A stretch of 64,000 nucleotides of DNA from Raphanus sativus (GCF_000801105.2 NC_079512.1:1860263-1924262), one strand, 5' to 3'. Positions 34,500 to 46,128 are shown, counted from the first letter of the stretch. The notes: a model not told the origin generated them from the letters alone. Translations and numbers: made by a program.

Positions 34500-35160
34500 G
34501 AAATTCTTATCATATTTTCTGAATGCACAAAAAATGTAATAGTTAAAGTTCAATTGTCGACGTAAATGGAAAGTTTACTTTTCTCAAGTTGATTTTGTAC
34601 TTTGCTTAAATTTAGACTAACTAAAAATGTATAGTGTAAACAAGAAGGTTTATTCAGTTTTCTCCAAATGGGTTTCAATTTCTTAAATTGACCAATCTTG
34701 ACATTAATTGTACAATTGTATTACAATAAATTCTCTTTGATTAATTAAATACATTAGTTGATAACATACAATTTATGATTAAACCTTGATTCAATTTTTA
34801 GGATTTTTCTTTCTTCTGTTATTTTTTGAATTTTGGATACTCGTTTGCATTTGAACCGGTTAAAGAATAACCATAACCAGAAATACTGCATTGCAAGATC
34901 CAATTAAATATTTCACCATTCAAAATGAGTCTTTTTGGTCCGGTTTAATGTGGTAAATAGCTTTTACGGTGGCAATTATTTTTGTTTTCTTTCTGCGACG
35001 ACTCATCTTCACCACTCCCTGGCCATGTGGAGGTTCCTCCCCGCAGCTATGATCTTCTACTTGTCTCTTTCACTGACAGCGAGAATCTCCTCCACATAAT
35101 TGTCAGACACTTCATCGTCTTCTGTTCCTATCAATACTCTGTTTTTGCATCAGCCATGGC
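34500..35160 (+). repeat. Duplicated segment, copy A
   Basis: Shares long diverged stretches with 37550-38540 in the same order: gttaaagttcaattg, aaacaagaaggtttattca, ttgaaccggtt...aaccagaaatactgc, and a coding-like patch HVEVPPRSYDL (about 35018-35052) that recurs at 38373-38410. It lacks the SINE-like insertion present in the other copy after aagatcc. Confidence 0.7.
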
Positions 35161-35352
35161 CTTCTGTTAGAACATTAAGGTCTTTGGGTACTATATATGG
35201 TGGAACCGTGGAAGCTTGCTTTATGTTTTGACTGATTATCAGTTTATGGTGGCGCTTGCGTATCTTGTGAGCATAACTATAGACTTTGTACATCATTATC
35301 AAGCATGTGGTTATGATGGTTGGTTTGAACACGTGAGGACTTGTGCTTTACA

Positions 35353-35665
35353 GTAACGCTCTGCTTTTGTTTCCTCTCGAGTTGAAGAAGATTAAGCATG
35401 AGATCAGTGAAGAGTCTGATTGGTATGAGATCAAAGTGGTTTTTTACCTGTGGGGTTATTGTGTTTGTTTGGTTTGGTTCTTTGGACTCTCGTGTCAAAG
35501 TGGTTTCTGAAATAGGGTTTACTGTGCTTGTGATTTTGAATAAGTTGTTGACAGTTGTGATTAATTTGTTTGTGTGGGATAAACATACTACGTTTGTTGG
35601 AACTTTGAGGCTTTTGATTTGTATGTTTGGTGGGGTTATGCATGAGCATGCAGCAGTCTACCATC
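35353..35665 (+). pseudogene. GONST3: GONST3-like nucleotide-sugar transporter relic
   Basis: In one frame, about 35353-35445 reads NALLLFPLELKKIKHEISEESDWYEIKVVF. In another, about 35515-35640 reads GFTVLVILNKLLTVVINLFVWDKHTTFVG. Both match, from memory, the C-terminal membrane region of the GONST3-type Golgi GDP-sugar transporter (the LNKLLTVVIN...WDKHxTFVGT block). Frame changes, a missing N-terminal two thirds and no other transmembrane exons show it is a relic. In Arabidopsis GONST3 (AT1G76340) lies close to PBL31, which supports both identifications. Confidence 0.75.
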
Positions 35666-36271
35666 AGGAAACCAAATGATGATGCACAAAGAAGCTAAAC
35701 AGCAACAGCATAATAGAAATGAAGGAGACTTTGAAGTCAAAAGAGAAAAACTATGATGGTCGATATCCATCCAGTGAAGATGGTGAACAAGTTCATCTTT
35801 ATTGAACCGGTCCTCTCTTGGTTGATTGTTGAACTTTTGATACTAGTTCATTATCCTCTGAGCTGGAGGGTGACTTGCTAAGCTGCCTGAGTTTCTTTGG
35901 CATTGATTATGTGATTCTTTTTCTGAGTTAAGAACTATATTGTAGGTACGTAGTAGTTATGCAATTCTTTTGTAACTAGGAGGAAGGTAAAGAGTAGTGC
36001 GTTATTTGTTAAAAAGAACATATGATTAGTGAAATAATATATAGCTTTTATGTTAATATTTTCTGTGATTGAGTTATGATAGCTTTAGTTTCAAGACGTG
36101 GTGGTATATCATATATGCGTTTGTTCGGTTTTTCTGGACCTGATTAGATAATTTACTTTCATTCTCTTTTACGTTGAGAACTGTTCTCAGGATATAAGTT
36201 ACAGAAGTTTCTAAACGAATATGTACGACGGACTAAGTATGTATCCAAAAAGATCCAAAAAAAAAAAATTC

Positions 36272-36353
36272 CGTCAACGGCAGGGTTCGGACCTACGCGG
36301 GCGAAACCCAACAGATTTCAAGTCAGTCTCCTTAACCACCCCGACATAATGAC
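36272..36353 (-). pseudogene. Degenerate tRNA-Ser(UGA) copy
   Basis: Same 82-nt span as the two intact copies. It has two mismatches in the acceptor stem, a mismatch in the anticodon stem (ACTGA opposite TCTGT), and the B box changed from GGTTCGAAC to GGTCCGAAC. The anticodon loop CTTGAAA is unchanged. Likely inactive. Confidence 0.85.
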
Positions 36354-36856
36354 CGTTACAATAACTAATCAAATATAGTTAAATATCTTTTGACAAGCAA
36401 TATTGCATGGAGGCCAATCAAATTAAGTGTATAATAATGAATCCAACAAATATAATTCAGTTGAGCGAAAATCAGTGCGCATTCTTCGGTATAAACCCCA
36501 GACTTTTTGCCTCTTTTCAGTACATCATAAACAATTTTATTTGGAGTTAACCGGTAAGGACGTTTTAAACAATTTCTCAGTGATCTGTCCTTGTAACTGG
36601 ATTTCTTGTGAATATTTATGTCAAGCCATCATACTTACGTTTTTTTTCTCTCTGTCTATTACTTTTTTGTTTTGTTTAAGGCATTCAGCAAACAAACAAA
36701 ATAGAGACATGACACATGAGGAAAAAAGTGTGATTAGGATTACGTTAACGATAGTGAAGCGTCCAATGTAGATAGTGGTAGCAAGGACAACGAAAGAAGG
36801 ATAAGAGGAAGAGCGACGAGAGTGATGACGTGATTAACCGTTTTGGGTTCAGAACT

Positions 36857-37027
36857 TCAGATGTTCGGCCTCACGTTGAGACGGCTAGAGTTTCCGGCGA
36901 AGAGATTAATCAGCATATAGTAAAAGAAAGAAATGATAATTTCTCACAAATTGTCAAATCGGAGATCAATATAAATAATCATAACCGGAAATACTGCGTT
37001 GCGAGATCCTTTTATTTTCTGAGCTAG
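36857..37027 (+). repeat. Duplicated fragment (partner of 32906-33010)
   Basis: Open in one frame, reading TSDVRPHVETARVSGEEINQ and on; unrecognised. It then runs into aaccggaaatactgcgttgcgagatcc, a third copy of the motif at 34875 and 37895, and so marks a breakpoint between duplicated blocks. Confidence 0.6.
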
Positions 37028-37310
37028 AGGGTAACTTGCTGCTGAGTTTCTATGGCATTGAGTAAAGAACTATATATAGAGTAGGTAGTGGTTCTGCAAT
37101 TCTTTTGTAACTAGGAGGAAGGTAAAGAGTAGTGCGTTATTCGGTAAAAAAACATATGATTAGTGAAATAAATATAGTTTTTATGTTTACATCTCGATGT
37201 GATTGGAACTATGATTGCTTTGATTTCATTACTGTTATGTCAAAAGTTTCAAAACGAACATGTACGGACTAATTATGTATCCCAAAAGAGCAAAAAGAAA
37301 ACAAAAATTT

Positions 37311-37392
37311 CGTCAACAGCAGGGTTCGAACCTGCGCGGGCGAAGCCCAACAGATTTCAAGTCTGTCTCCTTAACCACTCGGACATATTGAC
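37311..37392 (-). tRNA. tRNA-Ser(UGA)
   Basis: 82 nt, type II. The acceptor GTCAATA pairs with TGTTGAC, discriminator G. The anticodon arm is ACAGA-CTTGAAA-TCTGT with anticodon TGA. There is a short variable arm (GGGCTTCGCCC), and the T arm is GCAGG-TTCGAAC-CCTGC. An A-box-like TCCGAGTGGTTAAGG and an intact B box are present. A T5 run follows on the minus strand as a Pol III terminator. No intron. Confidence 0.95.
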
Positions 37393-37924
37393 TATTGCGA
37401 TCAATTTTCAAGCCGTATACCTATCCTTGTTGATGATCAGTTATAAAATTCGAATAGTATAAAAAGTAAAAATTTGCAATCAGTACAAGTTTTAGCAAAT
37501 TGTATAAATGTAACACTCCTAGTTCTATTTGAACCCACACAAATCTAATAGTTAAAATTCAATGGTGAATGTAAATTGAAGTTTATTTTGTACCTGGCTT
37601 AAACTTAGACTAACCACTTATATGCATAAGGTAAACAAGATGGTTTATTCATCTTAACTAATATTTTAAGAAAGATCCATCTGGATCAGCAGAAGGGTTC
37701 CATTTCTTAAATTGACTAATCTTGACACTAATTGTATAATTATTTTACAATAAATTCTCTTTGATTAATTATATTAAAACGCATTAAATGAATAATATAC
37801 ATTTTATGATTAACAGTGATTCGTTTTTTGGACTTTTCTGTTTTTTTTTGAGTTTTGGATACTCGTTTGGATTTGAACCGGTTTAAATGATAATCGTAAC
37901 CAGAAATATTGCGTTACAAGATCC

Positions 37925-38084
37925 TTTTTTTTTTGAATTATATAGAGGTATCCTGGCCTCACATAAGTGGTCCAGACTAGTCACGTATTGCTACGTGTCG
38001 GTCCTCTGTCCCTGGCGATACCGAAATGTTAATTCCTCAGTGGCCGGGATTCAAACCCAAAGATCCTTCTCTTCTGAGCAAACA
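37925..38084 (-). mobile_element. SINE-like insertion, about 160 bp
   Basis: Bounded by aagatcc on both sides (37918-37924 and 38085-38091). The left edge is a T run on the plus strand, i.e. an A tail on the minus strand. On the minus strand the 5' part holds a box-A-like TTGCTCAGAAGA and a box B GGGTTTGAATCC about 30 bases apart. A paralogous segment at 34886-34915 has the same flanks without the insert, an empty site. Confidence 0.82.
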
Positions 38085-38091
38085 AAGATCC

Positions 38092-38545
38092 ATCCATTCA
38101 AATATTTCACGTAAAATGCTAATTTCATCTTTTTTGTAGTCGCAGAGCTTGCATCTCTCCGCACAACATTCCATCACCAAAGCAAGAGACTTGGCTTAGT
38201 CTTCTCCTTCGTCAAGCTTCAATCTACAGCATAGCTTCCGGTTACTGCATCTCCACCTCTCGTCTCTCAATATATCATCAAAAAATGGGAAATCACAAAA
38301 TGCCCTAACCGCATCCGTCGTCTTCCTCTGTTCCCAGATGAACCTCATCGAACACGACTTTCTAACCCTCTTAACCATGTGGAAGTTCCTCCCCGCAGCT
38401 ATGATCTCTACTTGTCTCTCTTCGCCAAGAGAGAGCTTCTCCTCCATGCAAATGTCGACATTTCCATCGTCTTGCGTTCAGCTGTTCCCATCTTCATTGC
38501 TGTTGGTGTTCTAATTTACCCTCTACTTTTGGAGACAGAGCCAGT
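38092..38545 (+). pseudogene. Duplicated gene fragment (HVEVPPRSYDL patch)
   Basis: One plus-strand frame reads NRIRRLPLFPDEPHRTRLSN then NHVEVPPRSYDLYLSLFAKR to about 38550. A shorter diverged copy of the second half is at about 35018-35100. I do not recognise the family. It has no start, exon structure or domain that would make it a working gene. Confidence 0.4.
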
Positions 38546-38559
38546 TTAGAGATTTTGGA

Positions 38560-39032
38560 GACTATGCAAAAAAAGAAATTTTGGAGATTATACAAAATTA
38601 TTATAATAATTGTATATTTTAAAGAAATAAATATTTGACAAAAGTTTCTAATAAAAGATCTACATATTATATAGTTTAATTAGCTTAGTTGTATAAAATA
38701 TGTTAGTTACACTCCCCTGTTTTATTTTAATTAATTACCGTTCTAAATTTCACACACATATTAAGAAAATATTTCATTACAAAAATAACACTTATTTTTC
38801 AATTTATTTATGTTTTTCTATTTTATAAAAAATTGAAATATATATATAATTAAATTTTAAGATTTGTTATTTTTTACGTATATGATTTTATATGATTTTA
38901 TTTTTTTGTTTATAATAAACATAAAAAATAAAAATTATATACAAAATAGTATTTATTAAAATTTTTTAATCCGTTTTATAAATTTAGTGAGGTGAATGAT
39001 ATTATTTGTTTTAATACTAAATTATATTTAGG

Positions 39033-39069
<37 letters not shown>

Positions 39070-39840
39070 AATTTAATAAATTTATTTTGTCTTATTAATA
39101 CCTAATAAATTTAGTGCTACAAAACTTTGGGTATAATTCTTCATTCTCTAATCAGTATAATCATATTCTCACCTCTAGATATTAATTAGCATAATTATAC
39201 TTACTACATTGAATATAATTTTTTGTTTATTCATAACAAATCTATATCATGGAAACAATACACATAAGCATGACGCTCCGTAAACATATTAGGTAGGAAA
39301 TACACTAAAAATTATTCAAAGATCAAGATACTTTAAATCCATATCTCCAAAATATATTAACAGTGAATTTGTTGGTTGATCTGATCTACGATCACTTGGA
39401 AAACAATGTACTAAAGGACTAGTAGCAAGCAACTAATATCCTCATGTGTAGCACATGATTCTAAACTTTTCACATATTAGAAACTATCTTGGTATCAAAT
39501 CACCATTTCCTATGTGTAGCACGCGATTCTCCTTCTCTCTGTAGTTTCTTCCTCTATAAGCACCATGAACATTAGCTCTCTCTGTTGCGAAGGAGAGACA
39601 TACATGCTAGTTAAATTGATATGGAGTATTACTACCATTTGACTGGAAATACTCGACGTTGGAGGATGATTCACTAACTGCTCTGCCCTAGAACACGAAA
39701 CTAACAGCTTAGATATAGATTGATGTTTGAATCTGAACAAAATCATGATTCTCACTCTTCCCTTTCAGAAATCTGCCGAGATGGTCGTAATTGCTTCCGC
39801 CGCCAATCAACAGTTGACAGTTAATGTCGGAGCTGATGCG
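38560..39840. other. AT-rich intergenic stretch
   Basis: Very AT-rich, with an (AT)n microsatellite at 39033-39060. No gene recognised. Confidence 0.5.
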
Positions 39841-39857
39841 TTTGGACCATCACATCA

Positions 39858-40184
39858 CTTAGTGGAACTATATAGCAGTTAGTGGATTATGCAATTATTT
39901 TGTAACTCGGAGGAGGTAAGAGTACTGCGTTATTCATTGGTCAGTAAAAATGCATTTGTTCAGTTATTCGTTGGTCAGTAAAAATGCATTTGTTCGTTTG
40001 AACCTATGATTGTTTTAATTTCATACGATGATTGTTAATATGCATTTGTTCGGTTTATAATTAACTTGACCAGTTGACCCTGATTACATGATTTACTTTG
40101 TTTTCTTTTTACGTTGAGAACTGTTCACAGGACATAAATTACAGACTAGTTAATATATCCCAAAAGAGCAAAAAACAAAATTTT
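39858..40184. repeat. Third copy of the tRNA-flanking unit
   Basis: gcaattattttgtaactcggagga...gcgttattc matches the segments upstream of the other tRNA copies at about 35958-36005 and 37096-37142. A 36-bp internal duplication (gtcagtaaaaatgcatttgt twice, about 39940-40000) is private to this copy. Confidence 0.7.
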
Positions 40185-40266
40185 CGTCAACAGCAGGGTT
40201 CGAACCTGCGCGGGCGAAGCCCAACAGATTTCAAGTCTGTCTCCTTAACCACTCGGACATATTGAC
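40185..40266 (-). tRNA. tRNA-Ser(UGA)
   Basis: Base-for-base the same 82-nt gene as 37311-37392, with all stems paired and A and B boxes intact. A T4 run follows shortly after the 3' end on the minus strand. It lies in a third copy of the duplicated unit. Confidence 0.95.
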
Positions 40267-40539
40267 ATTTGTTCTTTTAGGCAAAATGTATATAAATATT
40301 TGTAACATACTTGAATACAATAAACTTGTTTCTATGATGAAACTTGTTTATCAATTTCACAAAGACCTCATCCACTGAACATCTCTATGATGAAACTTGT
40401 TTATCAATTTCAATCACCTCTTATTGAATTCTTGTATGTACATTTGAACAAAAATTCTTCATGAAAGTGTCTTGCCACATGCTCCAAGGAAGCTGGTCAA
40501 GTACATGCCACAATCATTACTTTAGTTATTATCAAACTT

Positions 40540-41600
40540 GGAAAACTAGTTTAGTTATTATCAAATATTCTATATTGACCATAACCCAAAAACATTACTG
40601 ACCCCTACTGAATTTAGTCCAACTACAAACCAACATAAATATAAAAACTAAATACATATTAGTGTAATAATTTATTATTGAAAAATATATACCTATTTAA
40701 ATTGAAACACACACAGTTATTTATATTGAATAGTTTATATTTTTTATTGTCTCTTTTATTAGAATATTTTGTATATATTGAAATCAAGCTTAATTTAGGA
40801 ATTTAGATTAGAAATTATATCATTTTTTTGTTCTTTTATAACTTTAGAATTTATTTTAAGAAGAATATTATAATTTCTTATTTTAAATAACCAACATAAA
40901 AAATATTACATAAAAATCAGATTTTCTTGACCCATCAAAAATATTGTCTGAGATAAAATATATTATAACATTAATAATAAATATAAAAATTTAATGCACT
41001 AATATATATACATAAAATGTTTTTGTTGGTTGTAGGAAAGGGGGGGGGGGGTGGGGTCAGGTGATCTCTATAAAATTTGGAAAACTAATTTAGTTATTAT
41101 ATAATATTCTATATTAACCCAACCCAAAAACATTTCTGGCCCCTAGTAAATATAGTCTAATAAAAAACCAACAAAAATATAAAAAATAAATATATATTAG
41201 TGTAATAAAATTAAAAATAAATAAACCTATTAAATTAAAATACTACCAAAATTTTTTCTTGATTAGTTTACATTTTTTTTTCTTCCTCTTTTACGTCTAT
41301 AGGATATTTTTGTTTATTAAAATCAAGCTTAATTCAGGAATTTAGACTAAAAAATATATCCCTTTTGATTTTGTTCTTTTATAGCTTTAGATATTATTTT
41401 TAAGAAAAATATTTAATTTCTTATTTTAAATAACAAACTAATATAAAATATGACATAAAAATTCAGATTTTCTTGATTCAGTCAAAAAATATTGTTTTAA
41501 ATGAAAACTATTTATAACATTAGTAATACATATAAAAGTTGAAATAGTTTTGAATTTACTATAAATAGTATAATAATATAATATATAATGCAAAATACAT
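40540..41600. repeat. Diverged tandem duplication, period about 539 bp
   Basis: ggaaaactagtttagttatt at 40540 matches ggaaaactaatttagttatt at 41079. The similarity then runs on in parallel (caacccaaaaacat, atatattagtgtaata, gttcttttata.ctttag, cagattttcttga, ataacatta.taata). A G-rich run (aaagggggggggggg, about 41038-41051) sits at the junction. AT-rich, non-coding. Confidence 0.75.
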
Positions 41601-41853
41601 ATATTAATTATGATAATATTTATTTTTATTAAAAACCTACAAGATTTCACAAGACGAGGAGGACGTTGTAAATAAAACAGGAAACAAATTTACGGTTCAT
41701 TGGTCTAGTGTCCGGTTTAGTAACTTGGTTATCCAATTTCGGTTTAGCAAATACATATGTTTCCCCATCCGCGACAATCAATCAAAAACCCTAGTTTCTA
41801 TCTTCTCCTCCTCCTCTCTACTGATTGCTACCGAGATCTTACAGAAACACCTT

Positions 41854-42809
41854 ATGGCTTCCTTCTCCTCCTCACTATCCGTGAATGAAGACTCTACTGT
41901 AAGTTGTGTGATTGTAGTTTGAAATTAATATCTCAACTTATCCTGAAGCTTTAACTCTCATCAAACCCATATCCACAGGTACAAGTTTCTCAACATAACC
42001 TCGACGGCATTATGCACGATCTTGACTATGAGGACAAGAACGTTGTCTACAGGCACGTCACTGAAGCACTCGCTGCTTATCCGGAGCTACGTCCCAAAGT
42101 AGAGACCAATCTCCTCAAGTTAGCTGGTGCCGTGAACGGTAGAGACTTTGTCAACATTTATCTCCCGTCTTCTTATCCTAAAGATCCTCCTCACGTGTGG
42201 ATAGTTTGCCAATACGGTTCCGCCATCAACCCTGACCTCACGAACGTAGCTCCCAACGGCCTCGTGGCTATTCCTTACATGTCGAACTGGGATGAAGACA
42301 AGTCCAGTCTCGTATCACTCATCTCGCATCTCCAAGTGGAGTTTACTCGTGAACCGCCTACATTCGTTATTGATGTTGGCATACCACTGTCTCGTGAACA
42401 GGTTTGTTAAAATCTTTTATTAATGATTCCGGGCCGAGGATTGACTTCGTTGAGGTATTTTTTTGTGTAGATGGGGTTAGTGAAGATCGTGCTAGACTTT
42501 AGGCTTATGCATCTTTACTATGGAATTCAAGACTTAACTTCCGAAAAGACCTCTGCTTTTTTCAAAGAGGTTTGTGTGTGTTTTTATATTCCTGATGTTT
42601 GAATGATAGAACAATTTGAAATGTAACATTTGCTGCTTAATTACTAGGTTACTGGTCGATATCCTAAGGGTTTAGAGGATTTAGCTGACCACATCATGAC
42701 TAGCAAAGGTGGTGTGAAAAATTACATCAACACTGTGGCAGAGATCCTTGGACTGCCTCCGAAGACCAGATTCACAGTGGATGTTGCGAATCATCGTTTC
42801 CTCCCGTGA
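41854..42809 (+). CDS. UEV-domain protein (TSG101/ELC-like), four exons
   Basis: Exons 41854-41898, 41979-42401, 42471-42569 and 42648-42809 all join at phase 0 with GT-AG introns, giving 242 residues. Residues about 35-140 look like a ubiquitin-E2 variant domain: ALAAYPELRPK, IYLPSSYPKDPPHVWIV, NVAPNGLVAIPYMSNW, LVSLISHLQVEFTREPP. The E2 active-site Cys is lacking, as in TSG101/Vps23 of ESCRT-I, which bind ubiquitinated cargo at endosomes. The C-terminal 85 residues (LYYGIQDLTSEKTSAFFKEV ... LGLPPKTRF) do not look like the coiled coil and steadiness box of ESCRT-I subunits and are unrecognised. It is shorter than ELC (about 400). Frame integrity suggests it is functional. Confidence 0.82.
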
Positions 42810-43690
42810 TCTTAGACATGTTGAACACTGTGTGATGTACTTAAAATCAACGTACGGATGCTTTTGTTGTGTTTATTTTCTTCAAGAATCTGTAATGGTG
42901 TGTTTTAGTCTTGGTAACATATATTATCTGCAACTGGTCACGTTAATTAAATGGTATGTATCTAAACCGTAACATTGCGCTGGTTTAAATTGAGTTAAGC
43001 TTTATAAGTTACAACTGTTGAAATGGTTCCTGAGCCAGTCAGAGAAAACCAGAAAATGTTTAAAAAATGTATAGAACCAATTAATCACAGAGATTAATAG
43101 TTTATGTCGATTATGGTGAGAAGTTTTAGAATATTAGGAGGGAACAAAATATATAAACAAGTCTGACCTCAAACAAACCACTATTGGAGCATGGCAAGTG
43201 TCTCCTGAAATGGTAGTAAGGCATAAGAATAAGCATAGACCATCTGACAATTTGCCTGAAAGCAACGAGACATGGCTTCAAGAAATCAAGAGCAAGAGAC
43301 TGCACCACAAAGATAGGCAGACTTTGGTTCCTCTGTACCACTCAAAATTTATATACATTTTGTCTTAACACATGTAATTTAGTAGCATTGTTTTGGTCAG
43401 TAAAGCATGACTTTTGGTGTCAAACCACGGAACCACCCATTGCCAGTAACCACCAGGCATATATGCTGCAACTAATCCACATCCAACCAACACATGATGT
43501 GTACATGATGGTTGACTCCAACAAAAACAAAAATGCGGAACAGTATAAAGGTTTTGTTTCCTGGAGATAGTTTAGCTACTGGACCTGCATTGTTTAACTG
43601 TGAAATTGTGCAGGTAATTTACAAGTTTCAGTAAGATCTTCACAGGTTATACTCGTAAGAGTAACATATAGTTTTCTTTTCTTCATACAG
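42810..43690. other. 3' UTR of the UEV gene, then unrecognised sequence
   Basis: The first 150 bases are probably UTR. About 43540-43620 is a diverged copy of 43832-43892 inside the cyclin relic (ggagatagtttagc...ggac...gtgcaggtaa.ttacaagttt), so the relic region has an internal duplication. Confidence 0.5.
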
Positions 43691-44425
43691 GAATGGTTGG
43701 AAATGGAAGGCCCCAATGATATTGATGACAAAATAGAAGAGACAGTGATGAATATCTACTCTGCTTTTGTTGATTGACGACAGGATGAGAGCAATTCTTG
43801 TTGATTGGTTGATTGAAGGTTGATATCTACTCTGCTTTTGTTTCTTGGAGATAGTTTAGCAGCTGGACCAGTTGTGCAGGTAAATTACAAGTTTAAGCTG
43901 ATGGAAGAGACGCTTTACCTCAAAATCAATCGCATCGACAGGTTTCTCTACTCTGGTCTTGTTGTAGACGATCTCGTCTGGGTCTCTGACAAAGGCTTAC
44001 ACGAGGAGATAAGTTATTGACATGGTAAATATAGATGATCATAAACCATGGACGGTGAAAATTGTGTTGATGGGTTTGTTTTCTTGCAGGAGAAGTTAAT
44101 GGCGATTACCTTGCAATTCAATTTCTGCGAGGTGGTTTCTATACACTGCTCAATCAACGCTTAAAGGATTTAAGGACTGGAGCAAAAAAATGTGAATTGT
44201 AACACAGGCTACATCCAAGAAAAGCTTATGTAAGAAGTCATTTTTTAGTATTATAAATTTGAAAATCCCATCACATGTTCTGAGATTGTTGATCAATCAT
44301 CACGCAGAGAATGTTCGAGAAAGATGGATGGTTTGCATTACAAGGCAGGAACAGGGAAGTTAACAGGTGTTCACAGGAAATACAACAAAACCAGGTTTTG
44401 CAAGAACTGAACCGGCTAGGTTTCT
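43691..44425 (+). pseudogene. CYCB2;4: B2-type mitotic cyclin pseudogene
   Basis: Cyclin-box pieces occur in the right order but in shifting frames: DDRMRAILVDWLIE (about 43778-43820), YKFKLMEETLYLKINRIDRFL (about 43887-43950), VDDLVWVSDK (about 43962-43995), EKLMAITLQFNF (about 44091-44127), a TAQSTLKGFKDWSKKCEL-like stretch (about 44144-44200), and KAGTGKLTGVHRKY (about 44343-44385). The segments around the cyclin-box helices after RFL and after FNF are missing, and stops interrupt several exons. Functional B-type cyclins activate CDK1 for mitosis; this copy cannot. The subfamily call rests on EKLMxxTLQFNF, a B2 feature. The specific paralog is inferred from gene order (AT1G76310). Confidence 0.82.
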
Positions 44426-45870
44426 TTTCTTCTGCTCTAAACCAACGATTTACAAATCACTTTTTGTTTTAAAGGCTGTGTATTTTAAAGTTGTTAGATT
44501 TTTACCACTATCCAAAGAAGTCACTATAATTTCTTATTTTTCAAAAAGCTAACATATTCTTGTAAGTTATTATTCCATATGATTCAAATTAAGTGTTGTT
44601 TTACATTATTTTTTGATACATTTCAAATGATTCTATTTAGTTAAAAATGGAGCTAGAGACTAAATAAATGTGAATTTTAAAACCGACAAATATGTAGGAT
44701 ATGGTGGAAAATGGGGAGTGCGAACCTTAATGCAAGATGGTGAAGGTGATGGTAAGTATTCGCGTTAAATATTATTTACTGTTACTAATAGTTTTTGTGT
44801 ATTTATGATGGTTATATAATGTTAGTTTATCTACAAGTTCACTTTTTAAGTAAGTTTAAAACATATATTTTAATGATTTAACACATTTTTAAATTCGTAT
44901 TTATAAGTTAAGACACCAGACGCTTGTTTGTTTTGTAAAGATAAATCTATACGATGAGCTACAATCAGTTTCTTGAGTTAATTTCTTGGTAGTGGTTTAG
45001 TTAGTTTTTCTTTGATAAAGGATTATTATATTGATTCCTTAATTGTAGTGATAAGATCTGTTAAGCCCTACAATTTGGCTTTTCCGAGAACAAAAATTCA
45101 TGGCATTATAGAAAAAACTTTACGAAAGGGATTACTCCTTTGACGTTCATATTTTATAGTAGTGTGGTTACATTCATCATGGCCATTCGATTTCTGGTGT
45201 AAAATATTAGTAGATGATAATATATAATATTTTTTGCCTATATAATATATATATGGTTAATTAAATGTGTTTAATCCTCGTATTTTTGAAGAAAGAAAGG
45301 CTAAACGTCAAAACGTGTTTAATCTTTTTACAGATAATTTATAGATGGGTCAACGTATCATTCACGGTGTAATAGAGGAAGTTTAACGGGAAGCTGCACG
45401 GGCGGCGATGATATCGGGAATACTAAGACATAAATCAACGTATCATATTACATGCATGCTATAATTCGACTACAAAACATAATAAATAAAGGACTTTGTG
45501 TTTATAAATATTATTTGTTTCCAACATCTTAGAAACACGCGTGTTAATTCAAGAAACTACGCGCTGATCACATAGGTAACCGAAGTAGAAAATTTTAATT
45601 TTTAATTATCTTTAATTGTTACTCATTTCTTAACACTCATTGTCATCGGTTCCTCTTTTTATAGAATTTGTGTAAACATAATACTATAGGTTTTAGTTTA
45701 TATATTTTAACATTTCTTCAATTGTTACTCGCATCTATTGGCTGCTATTATTACGTTTTTAGTATTTTCTTATAGAATTTGTAGTTTAGTATATGTACGC
45801 TGTTAAATTAAAAAATCTTAATTGAAAAGGTAATTTGGAATAGGCTTTCTTACCTTTTTAATTATTTCAG
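44426..45870. other. AT-rich intergenic stretch
   Basis: No gene recognised. It may include remnants of the cyclin 3' UTR. Confidence 0.45.
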
Positions 45871-45879
45871 AGTCAAACG

Positions 45880-46080
45880 GTCATATTTCCGGAAATGAAC
45901 GCTGAGTAGGTAATAAATATCATCCTGCGCGTGCCAACGTTACGTATCCCAACAACGTACACTATCTATCAACCGTTAGATCTACACTTGAATCATCCAA
46001 CGGCTACAAAAATATGACCGTTTGGAATAGAGCCGTTGGCTCCTCTTTATAAGAAGAGCTCTTCTCGCCTTCTTCACTTC
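45880..46080 (+). promoter_or_regulatory. Promoter-like region with clustered MSA cores upstream of the CDC48 relic
   Basis: Five AACGG/CCGTT cores lie within about 150 bases (in caaacggtca, tcaaccgttag, tccaacggcta, gaccgtttgg and gccgttgg). They are followed by a TATA-like tttataagaag (about 46047) and a (GA)n-rich leader. AACGG is the core of mitosis-specific activator elements bound by three-repeat MYB factors. A functional CDC48 promoter could be a relative of this, but that is inference. Confidence 0.5.
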
Positions 46081-46128
46081 ATCAGTCTCTTTACGAAGAA
46101 CAATAGCAAGAAGAGGTTAGAATCTGCA

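Noticed and set aside
36427..36771. 114-residue ORF next to the degenerate tRNA
   Set aside because: No recognisable domain and no splice or promoter context.
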